From: Prevotellaceae bacterium UBA2852
GTDB lineage: Bacteria > Bacteroidota > Bacteroidia > Bacteroidales > Bacteroidaceae
Length of the DNA stretch: 64,000 nt
Assembly: GCA_002350855.1 (NCBI GenBank)
Contig: DEFM01000018.1
Location: 64,763-128,762 of the forward strand
Reading direction: 5' to 3'
Shown here: in pieces, positions 15,667 through 23,432 of the stretch
Position numbering within the stretch: the stretch's first letter is position 1
How the letters are laid out: every line of letters begins with the position of its first letter
Position numbers and translations under genes: made by a program
Notes under the pieces: generated by a model
What the model was told of the DNA's origin: nothing
The model's database searches: none
Seen by the model: the letters and a program-made list of their open reading frames with translations, nothing else

Positions 15667-17460
15667 TTAGAAGGGTACATCGTCATAACAAGGTTCTTCA
15701 CTCTTCTGTAATATCCTTGAAAGAATTTCCGCTGCCTTTTCGCATCCCAGTTCTGCGGATCTTTTGTAGTGCTTGATAGCTTCTTCCTCATCAACAATAT
15801 CGTTATAGTAATAGTAGCCAATCATATATATGGCTTCTGCATCGTCATATTTGGCTGCTCTTTTGAAACACTTTAGGGCCTCTTTCTTGTTTTTCCTTAC
15901 ACCGTTGCCGAAAAAGTAACAAAGGCCCAAAGTGTAAACCGCAGGAATATAATCTTTCGAAGCTGACCGCTTAAACCATTTCACCGCCTCTTTTTTAGAT
16001 TCTTTGATCCCAAGGCCAAAATCAAAGCAGATTCCCACTTCGTTTTGTGCATAACTATTTCCTCGCTCTGCCGCTTTCCGCCACCAACAGTAGGCTTCGT
16101 TCATATCAACAGGCAATCCCATTTCACCATAGGAACACCAATCTCCTAAAAAACACATGGCTTCAGCATCACCCATCTTGGCTGCTTTTATGTAAGCAGC
16201 TACAATCTCTTCATCGCTTGAATTCGACTCATCAAGACACCGTCCTACATGAAGTTGGGCATCTGCATCGCCTTGTTCAGAAGCCTTTGTGAACCAATGC
16301 ATGGCTTTAGAAAGGTCTTTACCAACTCCTTCACCTTTATAGTAGCTTAGGCCAATATTGAATTGTGCATTAGAATTTCCTTGTTCTGCAGACTTCTCAT
16401 TCCACTTGTTGGCTTCAACTCTATCTTCATCAACACCATGTCCATAGAAAAGGCAGCAACCCAAATTACACTGCCAATCTCTGTGTCCCTTTTCTGCAGC
16501 TTTCTTTATCCAACTGACTGGACGCCCATGCACTCTGTATTCTTCACCCATAAAGCCGTTGTTCCATTTGGTTGTTGCTACATTCCACGAAATGCAGTTC
16601 AGCGCACCTCCCTTGCGAATGGCTTCCAGAGCAGGCACTCCAATCATCTTGCAACGAGGCATAGCATCTGCTATTTGCTGTAGTGCCTGTTCGTCTTCAG
16701 GTATTCCCAATTGCGGCACCAGTACCAACTTGCCAATCTGCAAGAAGTTGATGTAAGCCCAGCTGCGTTCATGTTTCCGTTTCACATCGTATGTTAGTGG
16801 AATCACCTCCACGTATTTCTCCAGCTTCTTTAGGAACTGGCGAGCTTTCACAGCATCAAAGTCTGCATAGTTCGTCATTAATACGCGGTTATCACCTATA
16901 TAGTGCACGATGCCGTCACTATGTCCGAAAATCTCTTTCCTATCCCAAGGAAGGAATATGAAGTCGCATTCGAAAGCCTCCTCCAATAACCGCTGTACCT
17001 CGTTACGCGACTTATCCTTGTTCTCAAAGAACACCTTCTCGGTCATCACTATCTTGTCATCACATCTTACTACGTTGCCGCCATCAATAACCAAGTCTAA
17101 GTCCACGACCTCTCCATCTTGCCGCAGGCATTCGATATTTCCAACCCGATCCACATCCGTAATGGTTCGTTGGTAGTATTTCGTTTGCAGATAGTCGGGA
17201 TTGTATTTGTAGAAGACAAAACGCTTCTCACTTGTCTGAATCGGCATATAATCGCGACACCATATATCCTTTGTGTGATTTAGTAACCTGTGGTCAATAT
17301 CATTGTCCTTCAGAATCTTATCGAGAGTTTTATACAACGTAGGGCACCTCTCTGGCAATAAGTCAGAGAAAAACACCGTATCCGTCAGGCTGTCAACCAT
17401 GTGATTGCCATAGTAGATGCCGTATAGGGTATTCCAGTTACAGGCGTTGTTAGTGGTCAT
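15667..17460 (-). CDS. Agmatine-deiminase-family domain fused to Sel1 repeats
   Basis: Residues 1 to about 310 are a divergent guanidino-group-modifying domain of the agmatine deiminase/Porph_ppad family. WCRDY (D70), VIDGGN (D126), FGHSDG (H180, D182), INFLQIG and the nucleophile C289 in GGALNCISW are in place. Asn replaces the His usually before the Cys, and the DGxGT segment after the GG motif is absent, so agmatine may not be the substrate. From about residue 315 come roughly seven Sel1 repeats (A-A-E-x-G-x...A-x-x-x-L-G-x-x-Y), a protein-binding solenoid. No signal peptide is seen, so it is cytosolic. The fusion is unusual. It lies 11 bases from the unknown gene upstream and 10 from the Nudix gene downstream. 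Confidence 0.82.
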   Translation of the reverse strand: MTTNNACNWNTLYGIYYGNHMVDSLTDTVFFSDLLPERCPTLYKTLDKILKDNDIDHRLLNHTKDIWCRDYMPIQTSEKRFVFYKYNPDYLQTKYYQRTITDVDRVGNIECLRQDGEVVDLDLVIDGGNVVRCDDKIVMTEKVFFENKDKSRNEVQRLLEEAFECDFIFLPWDRKEIFGHSDGIVHYIGDNRVLMTNYADFDAVKARQFLKKLEKYVEVIPLTYDVKRKHERSWAYINFLQIGKLVLVPQLGIPEDEQALQQIADAMPRCKMIGVPALEAIRKGGALNCISWNVATTKWNNGFMGEEYRVHGRPVSWIKKAAEKGHRDWQCNLGCCLFYGHGVDEDRVEANKWNEKSAEQGNSNAQFNIGLSYYKGEGVGKDLSKAMHWFTKASEQGDADAQLHVGRCLDESNSSDEEIVAAYIKAAKMGDAEAMCFLGDWCSYGEMGLPVDMNEAYCWWRKAAERGNSYAQNEVGICFDFGLGIKESKKEAVKWFKRSASKDYIPAVYTLGLCYFFGNGVRKNKKEALKCFKRAAKYDDAEAIYMIGYYYYNDIVDEEEAIKHYKRSAELGCEKAAEILSRILQKSEEPCYDDVPF

Positions 17461-17471
17461 ATCAGAATCGT

Positions 17472-18206
17472 CTATTTCTTTTCAACAATATTCTCTCTTT
17501 TAAACTGCCATTGTCTCATATCTTGTTTATAATACACCCCATTAACCTTAATGTACCTGTCTTTATTTCTCTGATAATCTTCGTCTGTAATTGTTGAGAC
17601 GCTCTTAACAATCTTATTCTCTCCATTAATACAATATTCGGCAACATTCATTCGTGGACATCTAATAATATTTCCACCCTTATCATAAGATACCCACGTT
17701 ATTCTTGAGAGGCTCTGTTCGGATATGCCTCCATAAAACATATCATCAAACAGATGTGTTGAACAGAAATCATACGGTTCTTGACTATCATTAAGGCTTT
17801 CTCCTTTTTTCAGAACTCTGTATGAGCGAATCAAGAAGGATGCTCTATATTTCTTCTCCTCGTTTTCAAAAGTAACATCGATGCCTGACTGATGTAGATT
17901 AAAACTACCAAACTCAAAGTACGGATAACCACCTTCTATAGTAAATACTCTTGATTTGGAAGGATGTTCATTAGTGTGATACATAATATAATCCTTTATT
18001 TCCCCCTCTTCTTCATGGTAGTATAATTCTATGGAACCTAAGTCAATAACGTATTTGTTGTCTATCAAGAAACAACCTCCAAGTAATATTTCCTTGGCAC
18101 AAGGATAAAAACAATCTGCCACGACTCGATCGTTCCATAATCCTTCATTTTTCAATACATTTCTATTTGAATCGAATTGTTCCAAAATAGCGTTTAATTC
18201 TTTCAT
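17472..18206 (-). CDS. Hypothetical protein in the deiminase-Sel1 operon
   Basis: This 244-residue cytosolic protein is not recognised. Some of its order recalls the methylpurine-DNA-glycosylase (AAG) fold: AKEILLGGCFLIDNKYV then IELYYHEEEGEIKDYIMYH compares with the ARxLLGK...IVExEAY part, and PYFEFGSFNLHQSGIDVTF with SFLIRSYRVL compares with the VYxxYGMHxCLNVV...AVLIRA part. The resemblance is by eye and weak. The C-terminal third (YDKGGNIIRCPRMNVAEYC, ITDEDYQRNKDRYIKVNG) looks separate. It opens an apparent operon with the deiminase-Sel1 and Nudix genes, with a -7 box 32 bases upstream. Function is unknown. Confidence 0.6.
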   Translation of the reverse strand: MKELNAILEQFDSNRNVLKNEGLWNDRVVADCFYPCAKEILLGGCFLIDNKYVIDLGSIELYYHEEEGEIKDYIMYHTNEHPSKSRVFTIEGGYPYFEFGSFNLHQSGIDVTFENEEKKYRASFLIRSYRVLKKGESLNDSQEPYDFCSTHLFDDMFYGGISEQSLSRITWVSYDKGGNIIRCPRMNVAEYCINGENKIVKSVSTITDEDYQRNKDRYIKVNGVYYKQDMRQWQFKRENIVEKK

Positions 18207-18237
18207 GATTCTTTTCCTTTCTTATTGGTTTCAGCTG

Positions 18238-18245
18238 CAAAGGTA
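18238..18245 (-). promoter_or_regulatory. -7 box of the unknown/deiminase-Sel1/Nudix operon
   Basis: TACCTTTG on the minus strand lies 32 bases before the ATG at 18206. Confidence 0.6.
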
Positions 18246-18331
18246 TGAAGGATTATGCGTTCTAACCCAAATTTTTATGTTAAAACGTTGTTAAGATTTC
18301 CGAAATAGTTATTCGTTTATTTTTGAATAAT

Positions 18332-18420
18332 CTATATTTCTTTTAATCCTAAGGATTTCAAATATTTATAAGTGCCATCATAGAACTCAGGCAAACGTGT
18401 GGGGTCTTCTGGGAAGCCTT
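18332..18420 (-). pseudogene. C-terminal scrap of an unknown gene
   Basis: Leftward reading gives EGFPEDPTRLPEFYDGTY then KYLKSLGLKEI and a TAG stop at 18332-18334. A related tail is present at 14330-14400. No body of the gene exists upstream, because the pafA tail copy begins there. Confidence 0.6.
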
Positions 18421-18692
18421 CGGGTGACATTCAGATCATCTTCCAGTCGCGACTTACAGAAGACTACGCCTCTGCCAAGGACATCCTTTCACATGGCTGC
18501 ATTGACAAAGGCACTACACACGCTCTCTGGAATCCTGATGACACACACATCCCGCTTATCTTCTTCGGCTGGAACACCCCTCATAAATGGGACAATCAAA
18601 CCCACTACATCACCGACATAGCAGCAACCATCACTGCCATGCTCAACATCCAGCAACCCAATGCCTGCGTCGGCAACGCCATCGAGTTCTGA
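18419..18692 (+). pseudogene. Truncated second copy of the pafA 3' end
   Basis: This aligns without gaps to 13101-13374, offset 5318 bases. I count 7 differences over the last 166 bases (18531-18696 against 13213-13378), but roughly a quarter of positions differ in the 112 bases before that. It codes the last 90 or so residues of PafA, including GTTHALWNPDDTHIP, with no start or catalytic N-terminal part. Confidence 0.88.
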
Positions 18693-18714
18693 CAATTACA
18701 ATTAAACAATGGCA

Positions 18715-18755
18715 AACCCCTCCCGCTCATAACATCACTGAGCAGGAGGGGTTTT
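18715..18755. terminator. Intrinsic terminator after the pafA remnant
   Basis: AACCCCTCCCGCTCA pairs with TGAGCAGGAGGGGTT (one mismatch) across a nine-base loop, followed by TTTATTT. Confidence 0.85.
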
Positions 18756-18970
18756 ATTTACGTCTTCGTTATCATTATAGTTAATTTGTTTTTCAGCGAA
18801 GCGGGGTATATTAAACAATAATAATCTTATTAATCATAATAATCATAGTGCGGAGCACGATGTTGAAAAAAGGAATCCTTGTCATCCTTAAGATCCTTGA
18901 TTTTTAACAATCATCGTTTGATTGATTATCAACGGATTACATTTTGGAGATAAATACCAGTTTGGTGTTT
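18756..18970. other. Intergenic stretch without recognisable genes
   Basis: AT-rich sequence between the pafA remnant terminator and the small RNA candidate. It holds short ATAATAATC-type runs and no open frame of note. Confidence 0.5.
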
Positions 18971-18974
18971 AACA

Positions 18975-19006
18975 TTTGCATTTCGCTGAAAAATGTTGTA
19001 TCTTTG
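18975..19006 (+). promoter_or_regulatory. Consensus promoter in front of a short hairpin transcript
   Basis: TTTG at 18975-18978, a spacer of 20 bases, then TATCTTTG at 18999-19006. No coding start follows; a terminator-like hairpin does. Confidence 0.72.
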
Positions 19007-19012
19007 CTTTAG

Positions 19013-19062
19013 CAGGGAAAGGATGCATAACTGGGCAACGGTTATGCATCCTTTTCTTTTTA
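19013..19062 (+). ncRNA. Candidate small RNA of about 50 bases
   Basis: The expected start lies about seven bases after the -7 box. The transcript would consist mainly of a perfect 14-pair hairpin (AAAGGATGCATAAC at 19018-19031 with GTTATGCATCCTTT at 19041-19054) followed by a T-rich tract. It could be a stable small RNA or a remnant leader. Confidence 0.45.
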
Positions 19063-19188
19063 TGCATTTTGACAAAATGAAAGTTCGCTGTTTTTCAAAC
19101 TCTGGCGAAGTCTTTTTTCCACGGAAGTTAACTTTGCAAAATGTCAAAGTTAAGTTTTGTTGCAACGGAAGTTAAGCGGAGTTTTTAA

Positions 19189-19228
19189 AGTTCTTAAGTT
19201 TTTAAGTTTTTGAGTTTTTAAGTTCTTG
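19189..19228. repeat. AGTTYTTR octamer array, five units
   Basis: Five consecutive eight-base units (AGTTCTTA, AGTTTTTA, AGTTTTTG and variants) lie downstream of the HExxH protein gene. The same unit forms the larger array at 21596-21715 on the other side of that gene. Confidence 0.85.
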
Positions 19229-19351
19229 ACGGTTTGCATAGCGCTTGAGCATTTTGCATTGCAAGTTGCAAAGCAAAACTCGCAAGCACGGGACAAAGTG
19301 TCAAAATGCATAAATATGCGCAAAGTTAGGGTCTCTGCATATTTATGCTCA

Positions 19352-19395
19352 CAAAAAAGGGCGGACTTTTGAACTGAAATCAAAAGTCCGCCCTT
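19352..19395 (-). terminator. Terminator of the secreted HExxH protein gene
   Basis: AAGGGCGGACTTTTG at 19357-19371 pairs perfectly with CAAAAGTCCGCCCTT at 19381-19395, and the leftward transcript then runs into a T tract. Confidence 0.88.
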
Positions 19396-19451
19396 GTTAG
19401 CTGTTAATTATTCTTAATTCAACTATTTATAACGATTCTAAATAAGCGAAG

Positions 19452-21590
19452 TTATTTTACCAAAACTTTTTTACCACCAACGATATAGAGACCCGGATGT
19501 AAGTTCTTTACTTTGCGTCCGCTGAGGTCGTAGATATCATTACTGAATTCTTCATTATTCATTCTTAATTCTTCATTTATCAAGCCTGTCGGGTCATCAT
19601 ATTCAATGGAAGAGAGGATCGCTCCCGCGCGTCCGTCGGTGATGTGGACATTGAGCACAAAGGTTGCGATGGCATACTGGTTGTCGGTGTTGCGATAACG
19701 GAAAGCCTCAGCAATAGTGTATTCGTTTCCGACCTTACACTTGCCTGGATACTGACCCACATAGAATGTCATAAGGCTTGGATAGAATTCTGCATAGACT
19801 ACTCCGTTGGTGCCCCATTCTGAGACTTGTCCATTGGCGTTGAACCAGTAGCCGTAGCCGGTGGCTGTAGGAGAAGCGTTGATGAGCGAGCCTGACGAAT
19901 TGGCTGCATAGAACATGATCTTTCCAGCAGCCGGTCCGCTGGCAGAGTAATTCACAATTTTTTCCGGGAAGAATGAAGGATCCATCTGGAATGCCGTTCC
20001 CATCATTGCCGCTGTCTTTCCGTTGATTGTGAAAAGCTCGCCTTCATAGGATGTGGCAGAATACGGAACATAGTAGTCTATATTGAATTTGACATCGGAG
20101 ATGGAACGTCCGTCAAGTGTCGGCGGAACATATAATGTAGCATGGTTTCCTATGTCTGTTCCTTCAAGACTGAACTTATATGGCCACATGTCATCACCAA
20201 CAGCGAAATTATCGTCCCACTTGTGACGGTAGTACTTAGTCAGGGCTGGAGAAACTATGAGCCACATCTGATCAACGCCTTCGGGGACGGTGAAACTGAC
20301 GTCGTCGGACTTCTCACCGGAACCAGTGCAGTAAACCTTATCTTCGGAGAAGTATTTACGAGTTCCGTCCTTCATCAGAGCCACGTAGCCAAGTCGGAAT
20401 CCTCGGGTGGAGCCTACACTGGAACGCACGTATGTGGAACGCCCGGATTTTTCCATAATACCGTCTCCATTGAGATATTCAGCAGGGTCACCTTCTGCCA
20501 AAGCCGAACCATCGCGTAATGCTGTGAAATGGGTAGTGACCTCTGTGCCAGCCTCAGGAACCTGAAGAGGAATGACGTTGAAACCAGTACTCTGAGGACA
20601 GCTTGAAAGGGCAACCTGATAACTGCCATCGCTGAGACACACACAATTATAATTAAAATCTCCGATGAATGCGGCACGGTATGGTTCACATGCTTCGAAA
20701 TCCCATGTGGCACAATGGCTTGCATAGTCGAAATAGAGACGATAGAGATCTTCAACGCTAAGGTTCTTTAATGCCATAAGTGCGTCGTTGAAGTCGGTTG
20801 CACCAGTCATTGGCTGCTGCCAAACCTTTGCCACGGTCTGGATGTCATTGTAGTACTCACACAAATAGTAGTGGAACCAATAGCTCTGGTAGCGGTGCCA
20901 TTCATGCGAGAACGCATAGTTGTGACTTGCACGGAAGGTACCGATACTCTGACTGAACATCTGATTTGGATAAGCCTGTGCTCCCTGCCACTGAGCAGTC
21001 TGTTCCCAAATTGCCTGACCACTACCGCAAGGCAGGTGGAAACCTGTGTTCACTGTGCTTGAGTTCTGATGGTTATTGGCATCGCTGAAACACATGTACT
21101 GGAAAGAGTGTCCGATTTCGTGGGCAATAGTATGACCAACAGGCTTGCAAGTACTTGGGTTTACCCACAGCGCTGGAATCATGAAGTCATAGCCGCTACC
21201 TGTAGCAAGCCATTCTGCTTGATGGACAATACAGATAATGCCTTTGTACTTGTTCACGCTTGACTCTGGAGTATTTGCAAAACCGAGTGTCTCTACATTG
21301 AGCTTGTAGAATGACTCAGCCTTTGCCAGAAGGTCATCGATGTCTACATAATAGGTATCGTTCTTCGGCAACTGGTCAGGAGCTGTGTTGCCATAGCCTT
21401 TTTCCCAGAAAACAATATAATTCTCCGATTCACGACTGCGGCTCTTGGAATACTGAGCTGAGTTGTCAGGGTCTGACTCTTTATAAGTTGAAGAGTTTCC
21501 GCGCCACTCCATAGGAAGATACACTTCTTTCTGTGCGAAAGCCCCGACTGCATTAAGCAAAAATGCTGTTAAAAGTAAAATTTTCTTCAT
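19452..21590 (-). CDS. Secreted HExxH metallopeptidase-like protein with DUF4859 and T9SS-like tail
   Basis: This 712-residue precursor has a signal peptide (MKKILLLTAFLLNAVGAFAQ). The N-terminal domain has a zinc-peptidase motif HEIGH at 157-161 (GHTIAHEIGHSFQYM) and looks like the DUF6055 type of putative metallopeptidase, with many aromatic residues and a glycan-binding feel. A DUF4859-like module follows (about residues 480-650: GYGYWFNANGQVSEWG, YVGQYPGKCKVGNEYTI). The last 30 residues (IYDLSGRKVKN...YIVGGKKVLVK) are a T9SS-like sorting tail. Just before it, INEELRMNNEEFSN is coded by a common AT-rich genomic repeat. The start codon is six bases from the octamer array at 21596, which takes the place of a normal leader. 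The substrate is unknown. Confidence 0.75.
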   Translation of the reverse strand: MKKILLLTAFLLNAVGAFAQKEVYLPMEWRGNSSTYKESDPDNSAQYSKSRSRESENYIVFWEKGYGNTAPDQLPKNDTYYVDIDDLLAKAESFYKLNVETLGFANTPESSVNKYKGIICIVHQAEWLATGSGYDFMIPALWVNPSTCKPVGHTIAHEIGHSFQYMCFSDANNHQNSSTVNTGFHLPCGSGQAIWEQTAQWQGAQAYPNQMFSQSIGTFRASHNYAFSHEWHRYQSYWFHYYLCEYYNDIQTVAKVWQQPMTGATDFNDALMALKNLSVEDLYRLYFDYASHCATWDFEACEPYRAAFIGDFNYNCVCLSDGSYQVALSSCPQSTGFNVIPLQVPEAGTEVTTHFTALRDGSALAEGDPAEYLNGDGIMEKSGRSTYVRSSVGSTRGFRLGYVALMKDGTRKYFSEDKVYCTGSGEKSDDVSFTVPEGVDQMWLIVSPALTKYYRHKWDDNFAVGDDMWPYKFSLEGTDIGNHATLYVPPTLDGRSISDVKFNIDYYVPYSATSYEGELFTINGKTAAMMGTAFQMDPSFFPEKIVNYSASGPAAGKIMFYAANSSGSLINASPTATGYGYWFNANGQVSEWGTNGVVYAEFYPSLMTFYVGQYPGKCKVGNEYTIAEAFRYRNTDNQYAIATFVLNVHITDGRAGAILSSIEYDDPTGLINEELRMNNEEFSNDIYDLSGRKVKNLHPGLYIVGGKKVLVK

Positions 21591-21595
21591 ATATA

Positions 21596-21715
21596 AGTTT
21601 TTGAGTTTTTAAGTTCTTGAGTTTTTGAGTTTTTGAGTTTTTAAGTTCTTGAGTTTTTAAGTTCTTGAGTTTTTAAGTTCTTGAGTTCTTAAGTTCTTGA
21701 GTTCTTGAGTTTTAG
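21596..21715. repeat. AGTTYTTR octamer array, fifteen units
   Basis: Fifteen eight-base units, AGTTTTTG/A and AGTTCTTG/A, run without interruption directly upstream of the ATG of the HExxH protein (reading on the minus strand). Unit number is likely to vary by slippage. Confidence 0.9.
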
Positions 21716-21907
21716 GACACAAAATCTTCGCAAAATTTATCACGAAATCTGGATTCTTGCTTCGCAAGCGTGCTCTTTTGAATGCTCTCTTCAGCGGTAT
21801 CACAACGATGATTGTGAACGATTTTATGGCAATTTTGCGTCCAAGACCTCAACCGGAAAAATTTAAGTTCCCATCCGGATGGTATTATAATTAATAATTT
21901 ATCATTT
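21716..21907 (-). promoter_or_regulatory. Upstream region of the HExxH protein gene
   Basis: No gene is seen. A near-consensus -7 (TAAATTTTG on the minus strand, one base too long in the spacer) is at 21731-21739. A CCATCCGGATGG palindrome at about 21872-21883 also occurs in part in the CCCCCTCTAACTCCCCC repeat copies. Confidence 0.35.
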
Positions 21908-23272
21908 TTAATTAACAATATCCCCTCTTTCATTGGTTTCGACGAATCGCTGAGTGGGATCGTATTTCTGAACTTTCACCTTCTGCAACTTAAAATTCTT
22001 CACGAGAGAAGGATCATAGTCAGGATTTGCGGCCTTGATGTCAAGGTCGGCAAAGGTGAAGTCGGAGAGAGAGTATTGGTCACTGGCAGCTACATTGAAG
22101 AAGGTCTTGCAACGTATCTGACAACGACGCATAGTAATATTATGTGCACGAGACAGAGGCATATCAGTTCGTCCCTGCAGGTCGAAGAACTGTGTCCAAG
22201 GATGGATGAAGATAAAGTTAGAGACTTCTCCCTGTATATCTTCCACGGTGATGTACTCATAGTGCTGAGGTGTGTCGGGACGCATCTTCAGCCACAGCAG
22301 ACGCGTTGCCTGACCAACCTTTATGCGACGTAGAATCACATTGCGGTTGTGGATGGATTCGCTACCACAGGTGATACAGCTGTGACAGAAACCATATTCA
22401 CAATCCTCAACTATAATCCGTTCATTGGCTCCGTTGTTCTTATCCTTATCTGCCCAAGGTCCTTTGCCGCCTTTGAGGGCGATGGCATCATCGTTCACCG
22501 CCATATAGCAATGACTGATATGAACATCGGTGCAGGCGTCTATGTCGATGGCATCGGTGGACGGTGCCTTGACAGGCGCTGCAGGACTGGTGATTCGCAG
22601 ATTGGTGAGGCGGACATGATTAGAGCGATAGATGTGAGTTGTCCAGAAAGGGGAATTCTGCAGACGGAGGCCTGTCAGCTCAACATCACTGCAATTGGAG
22701 ATATAAACGAGTCGCGGACGCTGTTCATCCTTATTTGTGCACTGAGGATTCCAAGAACGACGAAGCCAGAAAGCCTGCCAGTAACGAAGTCCGTTTCCGT
22801 CAATAGTTCCCTCGCCACAGATTCTCAGTCCGCTGATGCTGTCGGCATTGATTAGAGCGGCAAAGTATTTGCAAGTCTGTCCCTCTATACGTGTTTCAAG
22901 TACAGGAAAATTAGATATATCGTCACTTCCCTTGATTTTTGCTCCCGCCTCCAAATAGAGATTCACTCCCTGACGCATAAACAACGCACCGGTCAGGAAT
23001 GTACCCTCGGGAACAACAACTACTCCTCCACCCTGCTTGGCAGCCTTGTCAATCACACTCTGGATGGCAACGGTCTGAACCATGGTTGAATCCAAAACCA
23101 CTCCATGCTCAGTCAGCACATAGACTGTGCCTAACTGTGACAAATCTGTAGTCGGTTGCTGCTTAAACCATGCATCAACCGGTGTTCCGTCAGGAAACAC
23201 ATCCGCAGGATTCTTGGCAGAAACCGCTTGAACAAAAAGAAGTGAAAAAAGTAAGAAAAAGTAACGTGTCAT
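21908..23272 (-). CDS. Glycoside hydrolase family 28 (polygalacturonase/rhamnogalacturonase-like)
   Basis: This 454-residue protein has a signal peptide (MTRYFFLLFSLLFVQAVSA) and a right-handed parallel beta-helix core. The GH28 acid motifs are recognisable but altered: STDAIDID (D240) in place of NTDG, NDDAIALK (D261, D262) retained, CHSCITCGSES (H297) in place of the GHG-GS loop, and RLLWLKMRPD for the RIK-type substrate motif. It probably trims pectic oligosaccharides in the periplasm or on the surface. It is transcribed from its own -7 box at 23295-23302, and no SusC/SusD pair lies in the window, so it is not part of a classical polysaccharide locus here. Confidence 0.85.
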   Translation of the reverse strand: MTRYFFLLFSLLFVQAVSAKNPADVFPDGTPVDAWFKQQPTTDLSQLGTVYVLTEHGVVLDSTMVQTVAIQSVIDKAAKQGGGVVVVPEGTFLTGALFMRQGVNLYLEAGAKIKGSDDISNFPVLETRIEGQTCKYFAALINADSISGLRICGEGTIDGNGLRYWQAFWLRRSWNPQCTNKDEQRPRLVYISNCSDVELTGLRLQNSPFWTTHIYRSNHVRLTNLRITSPAAPVKAPSTDAIDIDACTDVHISHCYMAVNDDAIALKGGKGPWADKDKNNGANERIIVEDCEYGFCHSCITCGSESIHNRNVILRRIKVGQATRLLWLKMRPDTPQHYEYITVEDIQGEVSNFIFIHPWTQFFDLQGRTDMPLSRAHNITMRRCQIRCKTFFNVAASDQYSLSDFTFADLDIKAANPDYDPSLVKNFKLQKVKVQKYDPTQRFVETNERGDIVN

Positions 23273-23294
23273 TATAGTTAGTTCGAATTCTTTG

Positions 23295-23302
23295 CAAAGG
23301 TA
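23295..23302 (-). promoter_or_regulatory. -7 box of the GH28 gene
   Basis: TACCTTTG on the minus strand, 23 bases before the ATG at 23272, with a weak TTGG about 20 bases further upstream. Confidence 0.6.
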
Positions 23303-23372
23303 GGAAAAGCCTATGTGATAGCCAACCTTTTAACAAAATATTTTAATTGCCCGGTTCGGAATAGGCACAAAA

Positions 23373-23406
23373 AAATGTCCGTCAAGACGCTTCCTGACGG
23401 ACATTT
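23373..23406 (-). terminator. Terminator of the acyl-CoA carboxylase operon
   Basis: AAATGTCCGTCA at 23373-23384 pairs with TGACGGACATTT at 23395-23406, followed leftward by a T run. Confidence 0.88.
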
Positions 23407-23432
23407 CCTACTTACTTTTTTTATGAATGGTA

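Noticed and set aside
18489..18695. Minus-strand frame opposite the pafA remnant
   Set aside because: The same frame exists opposite intact pafA (13129-13377); it is a shadow of the real coding strand.
21596..21715. CRISPR-like or coding origin of the octamer array
   Set aside because: Eight-base units without spacers are a simple tandem repeat, and stops interrupt any frame through the flanks.
21712..21933. Minus-strand frame of 73 codons upstream of the HExxH protein
   Set aside because: It overlaps the GH28 3' end in another frame and has no recognisable features.
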